DNA of 12,819 nucleotides from Actinobacteria bacterium 13_1_20CM_4_69_9 (GCA_001920085.1 MNJC01000098.1:1-12819); one strand, 5' to 3'. Numbered from the stretch's first letter, positions 6,348 to 12,412 are shown. Notes: generated by a model from the sequence alone, not told the origin. A program made the numbers and translations.

Positions 6348-7847
6348 GTGGAGCGCCTCGCGGGGCGCCTATCCGAGCTGGCCGGCGCGCCGGTCGAGCT
6401 CGAGCGGCCGCAGGATCCGGCCCACGGCGACTACGCGACGAACGTCGCGCTCCAGAGCGCGGCGCGGCACCGGCGACCGCCGCGGGAGCTCGCGGCCGAG
6501 CTCGCCGAGCGCGCCGCCACTCTCGAAGAGGTCGAGCGCGCGGAGGCCGCAGGGCCGGGGTTCCTGAACCTGTGGCTGACGACGGCGTGGCTCGGCGAGG
6601 CGCTCGCGGAGATCGGTCCGGATTACGGGTCCGGCTCGGCCGAACGCCGCGAGCGCGTGCAGGTCGAAATGGTCTCCGCGAACCCGACCGGTCCGCTGCA
6701 CGTCGCGCACGGGCGGAACGGCGCGTACGGCGACTCCGTCGCGCGCCTGCTCGAGTACGCCGGCGACGAGGTTCAGCGCGAGTACTACTACAACGACTCC
6801 GGCACGCAGATGGGGCGCTTCCGCGCGTCGGTCGATGCGGTGCGCCGCGGCGAGGAGCCGCCCGAAGACGGGTATCGCGGCGCGTACATCACCGATCTCG
6901 CGGCACTCCGCGGCGACCCGGTGCCGCCGATGCTCGCGCAGATCGAGCAGACGCTCGAGCGGTTCCGGGTCCACTTCGACAGCTGGGCGCTGCAGAGCGA
7001 GCTGCAGCAGCGTCTCGACGACTATCTGCCGCGGCTCGACACGTATGAGAAGGACGGCGCGGTCTGGGCCCGCTCGTCCGCGTACGGTGACGACGACGAC
7101 CGCGTGCTGATCCGCTCGGCCGACGTCGGCGGCGGGCCGACGTACCGAGCTGCGGACGTCGTCTACCTCGCCGACAAGCTCGACCGCGGCTTCGACCGCG
7201 CGATCTACGTCCTCGGCGCCGACCACCACGGCACGCGCAACTGGTACGCGTCGATCGCACGGATGCTCGGCTACGACGAACAGCGCGTCGAGGTGCTCCT
7301 GTACCAGCTGGTCCACCTGACGAGGGCCGGCGCCCAGACGAAGATCTCGAAGCGGCGCGGCGACGTCGTCTTCCTCGACGAATTCATGGACGAGGTCGGC
7401 GTCGACGCGGCGCGGTGGTTCCTCGTCTCGCGCGGGCCCGACCAGCCGATCGACATCGATGTCGATCTGGCCGCGGAGCGGACGCAGAAGAATCCCGTGT
7501 ACTACGTGCAATATGCGCACGCGCGGATCGCGGGTATCCTCCGCAACGCCGAAGGTCACGCAATCGGCGGTGATGCGCCGCCCGAGCTCGAGCGCGAGGA
7601 GCGCGACCTCATCAAGCGACTGACCGACTTTCCGGTCGTCGCGGCCGAGGCCGCCGAGCGCCGCGCACCGCAGGGGATCCCGATCTACGCGATCCGCGTT
7701 GCCGACGACTTCCACCGCTTCTACCACGAGCATCGTGTCGTGGAGTCCGAGACGGAGGCGTTCCGGCTCGGGCTGTGCCGGGCGACGCAGCACGTGATCG
7801 CCCGCTGCCTCGATCTGATCGGGGTCGAGGCGCCGGAACGGATGTAG
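6348..7847 (+). CDS. argS: Arginyl-tRNA synthetase
   Basis: A class I synthetase that charges tRNA-Arg with arginine. Visible are the N-terminal tRNA D-loop-binding region ending in PAHGDYATN, the HIGH-type motif as HVAH (118-121) after SANPTGPL, the family segment YYYNDSGTQM, the KMSKR-type loop KISKR (332-336), and a C-terminal DALR anticodon-binding domain (about 380-499) ending in EAPERM. At 499 residues it is shorter than the usual 550-580. HVAH has Ala where the canonical HIGH motif has Gly. The GTG at 6348, 4 bases after the channel stop, is preferred; TTG 6330 in frame would add six residues and overlap the channel gene. No Shine-Dalgarno is visible, so coupling to the channel gene is likely. 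Its TAG stop lies within the glpX -10. Confidence 0.95.
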   Translation: MERLAGRLSELAGAPVELERPQDPAHGDYATNVALQSAARHRRPPRELAAELAERAATLEEVERAEAAGPGFLNLWLTTAWLGEALAEIGPDYGSGSAERRERVQVEMVSANPTGPLHVAHGRNGAYGDSVARLLEYAGDEVQREYYYNDSGTQMGRFRASVDAVRRGEEPPEDGYRGAYITDLAALRGDPVPPMLAQIEQTLERFRVHFDSWALQSELQQRLDDYLPRLDTYEKDGAVWARSSAYGDDDDRVLIRSADVGGGPTYRAADVVYLADKLDRGFDRAIYVLGADHHGTRNWYASIARMLGYDEQRVEVLLYQLVHLTRAGAQTKISKRRGDVVFLDEFMDEVGVDAARWFLVSRGPDQPIDIDVDLAAERTQKNPVYYVQYAHARIAGILRNAEGHAIGGDAPPELEREERDLIKRLTDFPVVAAEAAERRAPQGIPIYAIRVADDFHRFYHEHRVVESETEAFRLGLCRATQHVIARCLDLIGVEAPERM

Positions 7848-7850
7848 GCT
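7845..7850 (+). promoter_or_regulatory. -10 element TAGGCT for leaderless glpX
   Basis: TAGGCT lies 8 nt before GTG 7859, and its first three bases are the argS stop codon. The -35 is weak. The spacing matches the other candidate leaderless starts. Confidence 0.5.
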
Positions 7851-7858
7851 CCAGGTCG

Positions 7859-8848
7859 GTGCACGGCGTCACGCCTGACCGGAACCTCGCGCTCGAGCTC
7901 GTGCGGGTCACGGAGGCTGCTGCGATGGGAGCGGGACGCTGGATCGGCCGCGGCGAGAAGGAGAGCGCGGACCAGGGAGCGGTGGACGCCATGCGCGCGA
8001 TGCTCGACACGGTCTCGATGGACGGCGTCGTCGTCATCGGTGAAGGTGAGAAGGACGAGGCGCCGATGCTCTTCAACGGCGAGCAGGTGGGGAGCGGCAA
8101 CGGCCCGCAGGTCGATGTCGCCGTCGACCCGCTCGAGGGAACGAGGTTGACCGCGCTCGGACAGCCGAACGCGATCGCCGTGATCGCGCTCGCAGAGCGC
8201 GGCACGATGTTCTTCCCGGGCGCCGCGGTGTACATGGACAAGATCGCCTGCGGCCCCGAGGCGGTCGACGCGATCGACATCAACGCGACGCCCAGCGAGA
8301 ACGTCGAGGCCGTCGCCGAGGCGAAGCGCTGCGAGCCCACGGACGTGTCCGTCGTCGTGCTCGAGCGGGAGCGGCACGAGGGCCTGATCCGCGAGCTGCG
8401 CGAGGCGGGGGCGAAGGTGAACCTGATCCGCGACGGCGACGTTGCGCCGGCGATCGCAGCCGCGCGCGGCGGGACCGGGGTGGACCTCCTGATGGGAATC
8501 GGCGGCACACCGGAGGGCGTCATCTCCGCGGCCGCGATCAAGTGCCTCGGCGGGGCGCTGCAGGGACGACTGTGGCCGCGGGACGACGAGGAACGCCGGC
8601 AGCTGAACGACGCGGGCTACGACGTCGAGAAGGTGCTAACGACCGACGACCTCGTCGCGGGCGACGACGTGTTCGTCGCGGCTACGGGAGTGACGAGCGG
8701 CGCGCTGCTACGCGGGGTGCAGTACACGTCGGACGGCGCGGTCACGGATTCGATCGTCATGCGCTCGCGCAGCGGCACGGTGCGCCGGATCGAGGCGCAC
8801 CACGCGTTCGCGAAGCTGGAAAAGCTCGTCGGGTCGTCGTTGCGCTAG
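7859..8848 (+). CDS. glpX: Class II fructose-1,6-bisphosphatase (GlpX)
   Basis: A 329-residue enzyme removing the C1 phosphate of fructose-1,6-bisphosphate, the committed gluconeogenic step; the family is metal dependent and lithium sensitive. Seen: PDRNLALELVRVTEAAA at the N-terminus, KESADQGAVDAM, IGEGEKDEAPML, VDPLEGT and MGIGGTPEGVISAAA. These carry the Asp/Glu metal and substrate ligands of GlpX proteins. The start is GTG 7859, not the longer in-frame start at 7775 inside argS: the family N-terminus begins directly after it and a -10 hexamer precedes it by 8 nt. It is 11 bases downstream of argS and convergent with the aldolase gene, so both ends of the fructose-1,6-bisphosphate node are encoded side by side. 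Confidence 0.96.
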   Translation: MHGVTPDRNLALELVRVTEAAAMGAGRWIGRGEKESADQGAVDAMRAMLDTVSMDGVVVIGEGEKDEAPMLFNGEQVGSGNGPQVDVAVDPLEGTRLTALGQPNAIAVIALAERGTMFFPGAAVYMDKIACGPEAVDAIDINATPSENVEAVAEAKRCEPTDVSVVVLERERHEGLIRELREAGAKVNLIRDGDVAPAIAAARGGTGVDLLMGIGGTPEGVISAAAIKCLGGALQGRLWPRDDEERRQLNDAGYDVEKVLTTDDLVAGDDVFVAATGVTSGALLRGVQYTSDGAVTDSIVMRSRSGTVRRIEAHHAFAKLEKLVGSSLR

Positions 8849-8872
8849 GCCGCTACGGACCCGTCCGGTTCC

Positions 8873-8935
8873 GACCCCGATTCCGTGACGAAAGCGTCAC
8901 GGGGTCTGACCCCGATTCCGTGACAAAACCGTGAC
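8873..8935. repeat. REP-like repeat cluster between glpX and fba
   Basis: The 17-base sequence GACCCCGATTCCGTGAC occurs twice (8873-8889 and 8908-8924, period 35). CCGTGAC occurs again at 8929-8935, separated from the previous copy by AAAA. The unit contains the palindrome GGGGTCTGACCCC (8901-8913). The direct and inverted architecture resembles REP/palindromic intergenic elements; this classification is inference. Confidence 0.65.
8883..8902. terminator. Hairpin between convergent glpX and fba
   Basis: CCGTGACG-AAAG-CGTCACGG forms a perfect 8-bp stem with a 4-nt loop, 35 bases after the glpX stop. The outer GACCCC (8873-8878) and GGGGTC (8901-8906) could extend it with a bulge. No U-tract follows, as is common in actinobacteria, so terminator activity is likely but not proven. 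Confidence 0.5.
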
Positions 8936-8952
8936 AACCGATCCACAGGCGC

Positions 8953-8999
8953 GGCCGCGGCTGCGCGGCCACGGCTGCGCCGTCACCGCGGCTACGCCG
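8953..8999. terminator. Three tandem short hairpins at the fba 3' end
   Basis: Consecutive inverted repeats: GGCCGCG-GCTG-CGCGGCC (8953-8970), ACGGC-TGC-GCCGT (8971-8983) and CGGC-TAC-GCCG (8989-8999, reaching into the last fba codons). All three share the core CGGCT(G/A)CGC. They are placed to stop fba transcription, without a U-tract. Confidence 0.45.
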
Positions 9000-10020
9000 T
9001 GACCGCCTCGCGTTCCATCTCCGGCGCGTACATGCCCGTTCGCGCGGCGCTGTTCATCTTCGCGCGGTGGTAATAGGCGCGCTGCGCGGCCTCGACGTTC
9101 TCCTCCTTGCCGCCCCACGCCTTCAGCGCGGGCGCCTGCAGCGCGCGCCCGTACGAGAACGACAGCTGCCACGGATGCGGCCCCATCGCGTTCATCGCGT
9201 TGAGGTTGGCGGTCGCGTCCTCGTCGGACTGCCCGCCCGACAGGAAGACGATTCCCGGCACGGCGGCCGGGACGTGACGCTTGAAGCAGCGGATCGTCTC
9301 TTCGGCGACCTGCTCGTGTGACGCCTGCTGCGGGCTCTCGTAGCCGGAAAGGACCATGTTCGGCTTCAGCAGCATCCCCTCGGGATGCACGCGCTGGTCG
9401 CGCAGCTCCGTGAACACGGCGTGCAGCGTGCGCGACGTCACCTCGAAGCTGCGCTCGATCGAGTGGTCGCCGTCCATGAGCACCTCGGGCTCGACGATCG
9501 GGACGAGCCCGGCCTCCTGCGACAGCGCAGCGAACCGCGCGAGGGCGTGCGCGTTGGTCCAGAGGCAGTACTCGCTCGGGATGTTCTTGCCGATCGAGAT
9601 GACTCCGCGCCACTTCGTGAAGCGCGCGCCGAGCTCGCGGTACTCCTCGAGCCTGTCGCGCAGGCCGTCGAGGCCTTCCGTGATGGTTTCGCCCTCGGCG
9701 AGCGCCAGCGGCTTCGCGCCTATGTCCACCTTGATCCCGGGGATGACGCCCTTCGACTCGAGCAGCTTCGGGAACGGAGTCCCGTCGAGCGACGACTGCC
9801 GGATCGTCTCGTCGAAGAGGATGACGCCGCTGATGTACTCCTCGACGCCCTCGGTCGTGAAGAGGAGGTCGCGGTATGCGCGCCGGTGCTCCTCCGTCGA
9901 TTCGACTCCGATCGAGTCGAACCGCTTCTTGATCGTGCTGTCGCTCTCGTCGGCGGCGAGGATTCCCTTCCCCTCGGCGACGATTGCCTGAGCCGTCTGA
10001 TTCAGCTTCTCCAGATCCAT
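8992..10020 (-). CDS. fba: Class I fructose-bisphosphate aldolase (eukaryotic type)
   Basis: A 342-residue Schiff-base aldolase cleaving fructose-1,6-bisphosphate to dihydroxyacetone phosphate and glyceraldehyde-3-phosphate. Motifs: GKGILAADESDSTIKKRF near the N-terminus, FTKWRGVISI, VEPEVLMDGDH, and the active-site lysine in GMLLKPNMV (Lys219, equivalent to Lys229 of muscle aldolase), then FLSGGQSDEDAT and WQLSFSYGRALQ for phosphate binding. It is the metal-independent FBP-aldolase class I family, not the DhnA or class II type. ATG 10020 is supported by a strong Shine-Dalgarno (GGAGG, 10027-10031) and the family N-terminus. Unlike most genes here, it has a conventional leader. It is convergent with glpX and divergent from the L,D-transpeptidase. 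Confidence 0.97.
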   Translation of the reverse strand: MDLEKLNQTAQAIVAEGKGILAADESDSTIKKRFDSIGVESTEEHRRAYRDLLFTTEGVEEYISGVILFDETIRQSSLDGTPFPKLLESKGVIPGIKVDIGAKPLALAEGETITEGLDGLRDRLEEYRELGARFTKWRGVISIGKNIPSEYCLWTNAHALARFAALSQEAGLVPIVEPEVLMDGDHSIERSFEVTSRTLHAVFTELRDQRVHPEGMLLKPNMVLSGYESPQQASHEQVAEETIRCFKRHVPAAVPGIVFLSGGQSDEDATANLNAMNAMGPHPWQLSFSYGRALQAPALKAWGGKEENVEAAQRAYYHRAKMNSAARTGMYAPEMEREAVTA

Positions 10021-10026
10021 TTCGCT

Positions 10027-10031
10027 CCTCC
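10027..10031 (-). promoter_or_regulatory. Shine-Dalgarno of fba
   Basis: Minus strand GGAGG ends 6 nt before ATG 10020, which fixes the start and contrasts with the leaderless genes around it. Confidence 0.75.
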
Positions 10032-10051
10032 GTCCCTTTGTTTCCGGCGGG

Positions 10052-10057
10052 ATTATC
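10052..10057 (-). promoter_or_regulatory. -10 element GATAAT of the fba promoter
   Basis: Minus strand GATAAT would give a leader of roughly 25 nt carrying the GGAGG site. No good -35 is seen 17 nt upstream; that region is GC-rich and overlaps an inverted repeat. Confidence 0.5.
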
Positions 10058-10074
10058 TCCTAGGGTTGCCGCAA

Positions 10075-10105
10075 GGCGGGGCAACGCTGCGGCGGTAGCC
10101 CCGCC
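10075..10105. repeat. Inverted repeat GGCGGGGC...GCCCCGCC in the fba/ldt divergent region
   Basis: A perfect 8-bp inverted repeat (10075-10082 and 10098-10105) with a 15-nt spacer, located between the two divergent promoters. It could be an operator or just GC-rich structure. A second imperfect hairpin (GGTTTCCTC ... GAGGAACC, 10118-10144) follows immediately. Confidence 0.5.
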
Positions 10106-10144
10106 GTCTGCCTCCTGGTTTCCTCGTTGCGGTGCGGAGGAACC

Positions 10145-10173
10145 TTGGTTGTGGCCGCCACCGTAAGTACGAT
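10145..10173 (+). promoter_or_regulatory. Promoter of the L,D-transpeptidase (TTGGTT-N17-TACGAT)
   Basis: -35 TTGGTT (10145-10150) and -10 TACGAT (10168-10173) are 17 bp apart, and the -10 is 8 nt before GTG 10182. This is the best two-box promoter in the window and again predicts a leaderless mRNA. Confidence 0.65.
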
Positions 10174-10181
10174 CTGTGCGC

Positions 10182-11132
10182 GTGATTCGTCGACTGGGGG
10201 TCTCCGTTCTCATCATCGCCGCCCTGGCGCCGGTGCTGAGCGGCGACGCTGCGCCTCCCGCCCTCGTTCCTCAGGGTGTGACCGTGGCCGGCGTGCCCGT
10301 CGGCGGCATGTCGAACGAGCAGGCCCAGGCCGCCTTGCGGCCGGCGTTCGCAAAGCCTGTACAGCTGGTCTTCACCGGCCGTCACTGGCGGCTCGTGCCG
10401 GCCCGCTTCGGGGCCAAGGTCGGCCTCGCGCAGGGGGTCGCCGTCGCCCTCAACGCCCAGCCGGGCGCGGCCGTGGAGCTGAAGCCCACGGTCGACGGTG
10501 CTGCCGTGCGCCGGTTCGTGCGCGCGCTCGACAAGCGCGTCTCGTACCCCGCGAAGGACGCCGAGCTCGCCGGGCTGAAAGGGCTGCAACCGGAGTTCAC
10601 GCCCGAGCAGACAGGCATACAGGTCCTGCGACAGCTGACGGCGCAACGGATCACGCGCGCGTTGCAGTCGCCGCAGATCCACCGCGTCCGTGTCGCAGCG
10701 AAGATCGTCGAGCCGAGTCGAACGGTTGCCGGCTTCGGCCCGGTGATCGTCATCCGCCGCGGCGCGAACGAGCTCCGCTACTACCTCGGCGCAAGGCTCG
10801 TGCGGACGTTCGGCGTTGCGACCGGCCAGTCGGTCTATCCGACGCCGACGGGCATGTTCAGCATCGTCGACATGCAGCGCGATCCGTGGTGGCGCCCGCC
10901 GGACTCGTCCTGGGCGCAAGGTCTGAAGCCGATTCCGCCGGGGCCGGGCAATCCGCTCGGCACGCGCTGGATGGGACTGTCGGCGCCGGGCGTCGGGATT
11001 CACGGCACCCCCGACGACGCGTCGATCGGCTACTCGGCGTCGCACGGCTGCATCCGCATGCACATCCCGGACGCCGAGTGGTTGTTCACCCACGTCGACC
11101 TCGGCACGCAGGTCGTCATCACCGACGCCTGA
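10182..11132 (+). CDS. Secreted L,D-transpeptidase (YkuD domain with VanW-type/PG-binding-4 domain)
   Basis: A 316-residue exported cell-wall enzyme that forms 3-3 peptidoglycan crosslinks or attaches proteins. The N-terminus is a signal peptide (IRR then LGVSVLIIAALAPVLSG). Residues about 30-90 (VTVAGVPVGGMSNEQAQAAL) resemble the PG_binding_4 domain. The YkuD catalytic domain covers about 185-316 with HGTPDDASIGYSASHGCIRM; the nucleophile is Cys290, and the first His of the HG...SHGC motif is present. Start choice: GTG 10182 rather than the in-frame GTG 10176, because the -10 hexamer is then 8 nt away and the basic n-region (IRR) is kept. It is divergent from fba and followed by a hairpin and the tRNA-Gly region. 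Confidence 0.93.
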   Translation: MIRRLGVSVLIIAALAPVLSGDAAPPALVPQGVTVAGVPVGGMSNEQAQAALRPAFAKPVQLVFTGRHWRLVPARFGAKVGLAQGVAVALNAQPGAAVELKPTVDGAAVRRFVRALDKRVSYPAKDAELAGLKGLQPEFTPEQTGIQVLRQLTAQRITRALQSPQIHRVRVAAKIVEPSRTVAGFGPVIVIRRGANELRYYLGARLVRTFGVATGQSVYPTPTGMFSIVDMQRDPWWRPPDSSWAQGLKPIPPGPGNPLGTRWMGLSAPGVGIHGTPDDASIGYSASHGCIRMHIPDAEWLFTHVDLGTQVVITDA

Positions 11133-11153
11133 ACCCGTAACCGGATCGAGCGC

Positions 11154-11174
11154 TTTCCGGTTGTGGACCGGAAA
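11154..11174. terminator. Hairpin downstream of the L,D-transpeptidase
   Basis: TTTCCGGT-TGTGG-ACCGGAAA is a perfect 8-bp stem with a 5-nt loop, 21 bases after the stop codon. There is no U-tract. It could terminate the transpeptidase mRNA or act as an operator. Confidence 0.5.
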
Positions 11175-11347
11175 TGCGTTGCACAATCGTGTACAGCTTC
11201 GTCGTGGGTGTGGCGCTCTTCGGAGGCGGCGGCTCGGACGCCTCGCAGGCGCCGGCCCCACGTGTCCAGACCGTCGCGGTCCGCGGCGCAGCGGCGGGCC
11301 CGACCTTCGAGCGAGCGCCTACGGAACCGGGGCTACAATCGCCCTAG
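11174..11347 (+). CDS. Possible small secreted peptide (57 aa), doubtful
   Basis: An open frame starting MRCTIVYSFVVGVALFGGGG, with a hydrophobic N-terminus followed by a Gly/Ala/Pro-rich tail, ending at TAG 11345-11347, one base before the tRNA. Third codon positions are mostly G or C as in real genes here. Against it: no Shine-Dalgarno or -10 in the expected place, the start codon overlaps a hairpin, and the 3' end contains the tRNA promoter. No family is recognised. The 216-base gap holds nothing else that I see. Confidence 0.25.
   Translation: MRCTIVYSFVVGVALFGGGGSDASQAPAPRVQTVAVRGAAAGPTFERAPTEPGLQSP
11334..11339 (+). promoter_or_regulatory. -10 element TACAAT of the tRNA-Gly gene
   Basis: TACAAT ends 9 nt before the mature 5' end of the tRNA, so the primary transcript would have almost no 5' leader. 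It is preceded by GGGGC, as at the sigma-factor promoter. No clear -35 is found at 17 bp. Confidence 0.55.
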
Positions 11348-11348
11348 C

Positions 11349-11421
11349 GCGGACGTAGCTCAGTTGGTAGAGCATCAGCTTCCCAAGCTGAGGGTCGCGG
11401 GTTCGAACCCCGTCGTCCGCT
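11349..11421 (+). tRNA. tRNA-Gly (anticodon CCC)
   Basis: A 73-nt cloverleaf. Acceptor GCGGACG pairs with CGTCCGC; D arm GCTC/GAGC; anticodon stem TCAGC/GCTGA with loop TTCCCAA giving anticodon CCC (codon GGG); five-base variable loop; T arm GCGGG-TTCGAAC-CCCGT; discriminator T. CCA is not encoded. All stems close, so the call is secure. It is an isolated tRNA, with no second tRNA nearby. Confidence 0.97.
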
Positions 11422-11444
11422 CTCTCCTGATCGCCCGGTAGACA

Positions 11445-11457
11445 AGGGGCAGCCCCT
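11445..11457 (+). terminator. Short GC hairpin after tRNA-Gly
   Basis: AGGGGCAGCCCCT is a near-perfect palindrome 24 bases after the tRNA 3' end, flanked by GTAG/CTAC-like bases. It is a plausible transcription stop for the tRNA, without a U-tract. Confidence 0.4.
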
Positions 11458-11492
11458 ACGCCAGTGCCGCGCCGCCCACCGGGGAAGCGAGC

Positions 11493-11522
11493 CGTCACGG
11501 AGGAGACTGCCCGACCGTGACG
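11493..11522. repeat. Inverted repeat CGTCACGG...CCGTGACG
   Basis: A perfect 8-bp inverted repeat with a 14-nt spacer, extendable by AGC/GCT with one bulged C. The same 8-mer forms the hairpin stem between glpX and fba (8883-8902). Confidence 0.6.
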
Positions 11523-11703
11523 CTACGGCGGCCCCGAGGCCGATCGCCTGACGCAACTGGGTCAACCGGCGACGGTAAAGATTTCGTGAGCGACCCGACG
11601 TCGCCCGCTCGGAGCCGTCCTATCTCTATGGGGTCGGCCCTCTACCGGGGAGGGGTCAGCGGCTGCCTCCGCCAAGGCGCCGCGTCCGAGGGCCGTGCCC
11701 CCT

Positions 11704-12147
11704 TTAGCCGGGCGACGAGAGCCGCGCGCGAATCTCGTCGAGCGCTGCCTGCTCCGGCGGGCTCACTTCCTGGCCGTCCTCCTTGTGCGCGGCGGCCACC
11801 TTCGTCGCGACGCCGAGAACGAAGTCCGTGTACGCCGCGACATCCTCGGGTGACCCTTTGGCGCGCAGGAGCTGGGCGGTCTCGGCCAGTCGCTGCAGGC
11901 CCTCGTCGTGCAGCTTTTCGTTCGATGGGTAGCGGTGGCGGTCGAACGCCGGTTTTTCGGCAACGAGCTCGTCGAGCAACTGGCTCGCGCCGTGTTGCTT
12001 CCGGGCGTCTGTGTACGCGCGTGCGAGCGCGAACGTCTCGCGGAACGTGCCGCCGCCTGCGGACGTGAGGACGATCAGCCCCGCCGTGGTCGGACCTTCG
12101 ACGAGCTGCTTCCACTCCTCCGCGCTGAAGTCGCTCTTGGTCGCCAT
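11704..12147 (-). CDS. Uncharacterised soluble actinobacterial protein
   Basis: A 147-residue protein starting MATKSDFSAEEWKQLVEGPT. It appears all-helical, with alternating charged and Ala/Leu residues, no signal peptide, no membrane helix and no cysteine. The N-terminal pattern (K-x-DF-x-x-EEW-x-x-L then AGLIVL) resembles a family of hypothetical proteins I have seen in actinobacteria, with no known function; I do not assign one. The ATG at 12147 lies 8 bases after the stop of the small membrane-protein gene and has a weak GGAG close to it. An in-frame extension upstream would run through that gene and is not used. It is the second gene of a two-gene operon with the membrane protein. Confidence 0.82.
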   Translation of the reverse strand: MATKSDFSAEEWKQLVEGPTTAGLIVLTSAGGGTFRETFALARAYTDARKQHGASQLLDELVAEKPAFDRHRYPSNEKLHDEGLQRLAETAQLLRAKGSPEDVAAYTDFVLGVATKVAAAHKEDGQEVSPPEQAALDEIRARLSSPG

Positions 12148-12155
12148 CGCTCCGC

Positions 12156-12332
12156 CTAGGCGATGCCGGGAGCGGCTTTGGGCGGGATCACGGCGCCGAT
12201 GATCCAGAGCAGTGGCAGGAAGATGCCGATGACGAACAACACCCAATGGCCTTTCCGCAACGTCACGATGCCGCAGGTGATCAGCAGGACGATCCAGATG
12301 ATCATCAAGCCGCCTCCGATGCCCCACCACAT
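12156..12332 (-). CDS. Small two-helix membrane protein (58 aa)
   Basis: A 58-residue protein, MWWGIGGGLMIIWIVLLITC..., with two hydrophobic helices (about residues 3-25 and 31-50), a short basic turn (LRKGHW) between them and a brief polar tail. It looks like a small inner-membrane protein; no family function is recognised. The ATG at 12332 is preferred over a longer frame from 12368 because a textbook Shine-Dalgarno, AAGGAGG, sits 5 nt upstream, and the longer frame would add a charged stretch that overlaps the leader structure. The next gene starts 8 bases after its stop. An unusual inverted repeat immediately precedes its ribosome binding site. Confidence 0.85.
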   Translation of the reverse strand: MWWGIGGGLMIIWIVLLITCGIVTLRKGHWVLFVIGIFLPLLWIIGAVIPPKAAPGIA

Positions 12333-12337
12333 ATGCG

Positions 12338-12344
12338 CCTCCTT
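12338..12344 (-). promoter_or_regulatory. Shine-Dalgarno of the small membrane protein
   Basis: Minus strand AAGGAGG, 5 nt before ATG 12332. It decides the start and directly abuts the 3' arm of the inverted repeat at 12345-12412. Confidence 0.8.
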
Positions 12345-12412
12345 GATTCGCCGGGTCGGATGAAGCATGCAGGTGGGCTCGAGGGCCGCGCGTCATCCAA
12401 TGTGGGCGAATC
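12345..12412 (-). promoter_or_regulatory. Candidate structured 5' leader of the small membrane-protein operon
   Basis: Two nested inverted-repeat blocks: GATTCGCC (12345-12352) with GGCGAATC (12405-12412), and GGATGA (12358-12363) with TCATCC (12393-12398). They are separated by 5- and 6-nt internal loops and an apical loop of about 29 nt. In the minus-strand RNA the stem ends exactly where the ribosome binding site starts. This may be a cis-regulatory RNA or a protein operator. Confidence 0.45.

Larger units (their letters stand above)
11422..11703. other. Non-coding stretch of about 280 bases after the tRNA
   Basis: No credible gene on either strand. It holds the tRNA-proximal hairpin (11445-11457), an 8-bp inverted repeat CGTCACGG/CCGTGACG (11493-11500 and 11515-11522), and two GGGGTC copies near 11630-11657. 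I tried RNase P, tmRNA, SRP RNA and cobalamin-riboswitch signatures by eye and found no match. It probably contains 3' ends of the tRNA (plus) and of the 11704 gene (minus). Confidence 0.6.

Noticed and set aside
6369..7793. A 474-codon open frame on the minus strand across argS
   Set aside because: Antisense of a confidently identified synthetase; Arg/Val/Asp-rich shadow typical of high-GC DNA, with no domain.
9385..10098. Plus-strand frame antisense to the aldolase
   Set aside because: A shadow with no recognisable motif, no promoter and no ribosome binding site.
8897..10216. Long minus-strand frame overlapping the aldolase in another phase
   Set aside because: Low-complexity Arg/Gly-rich translation; the aldolase frame has all catalytic motifs.
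11344..11565. Minus-strand frame containing SNPRPSAWEADALPTELR
   Set aside because: This peptide is the well-known spurious translation of the antisense strand of a tRNA gene.
11422..11703. Possible structured RNA (RNase P, tmRNA, SRP RNA or cobalamin riboswitch)
   Set aside because: None of the conserved cores could be found by eye; only short inverted repeats are present.
11517..12068. Plus-strand frame covering the gap and the uncharacterised minus-strand gene
   Set aside because: Arg/Ser/Pro-rich with no domain, and antisense to a better-supported gene.
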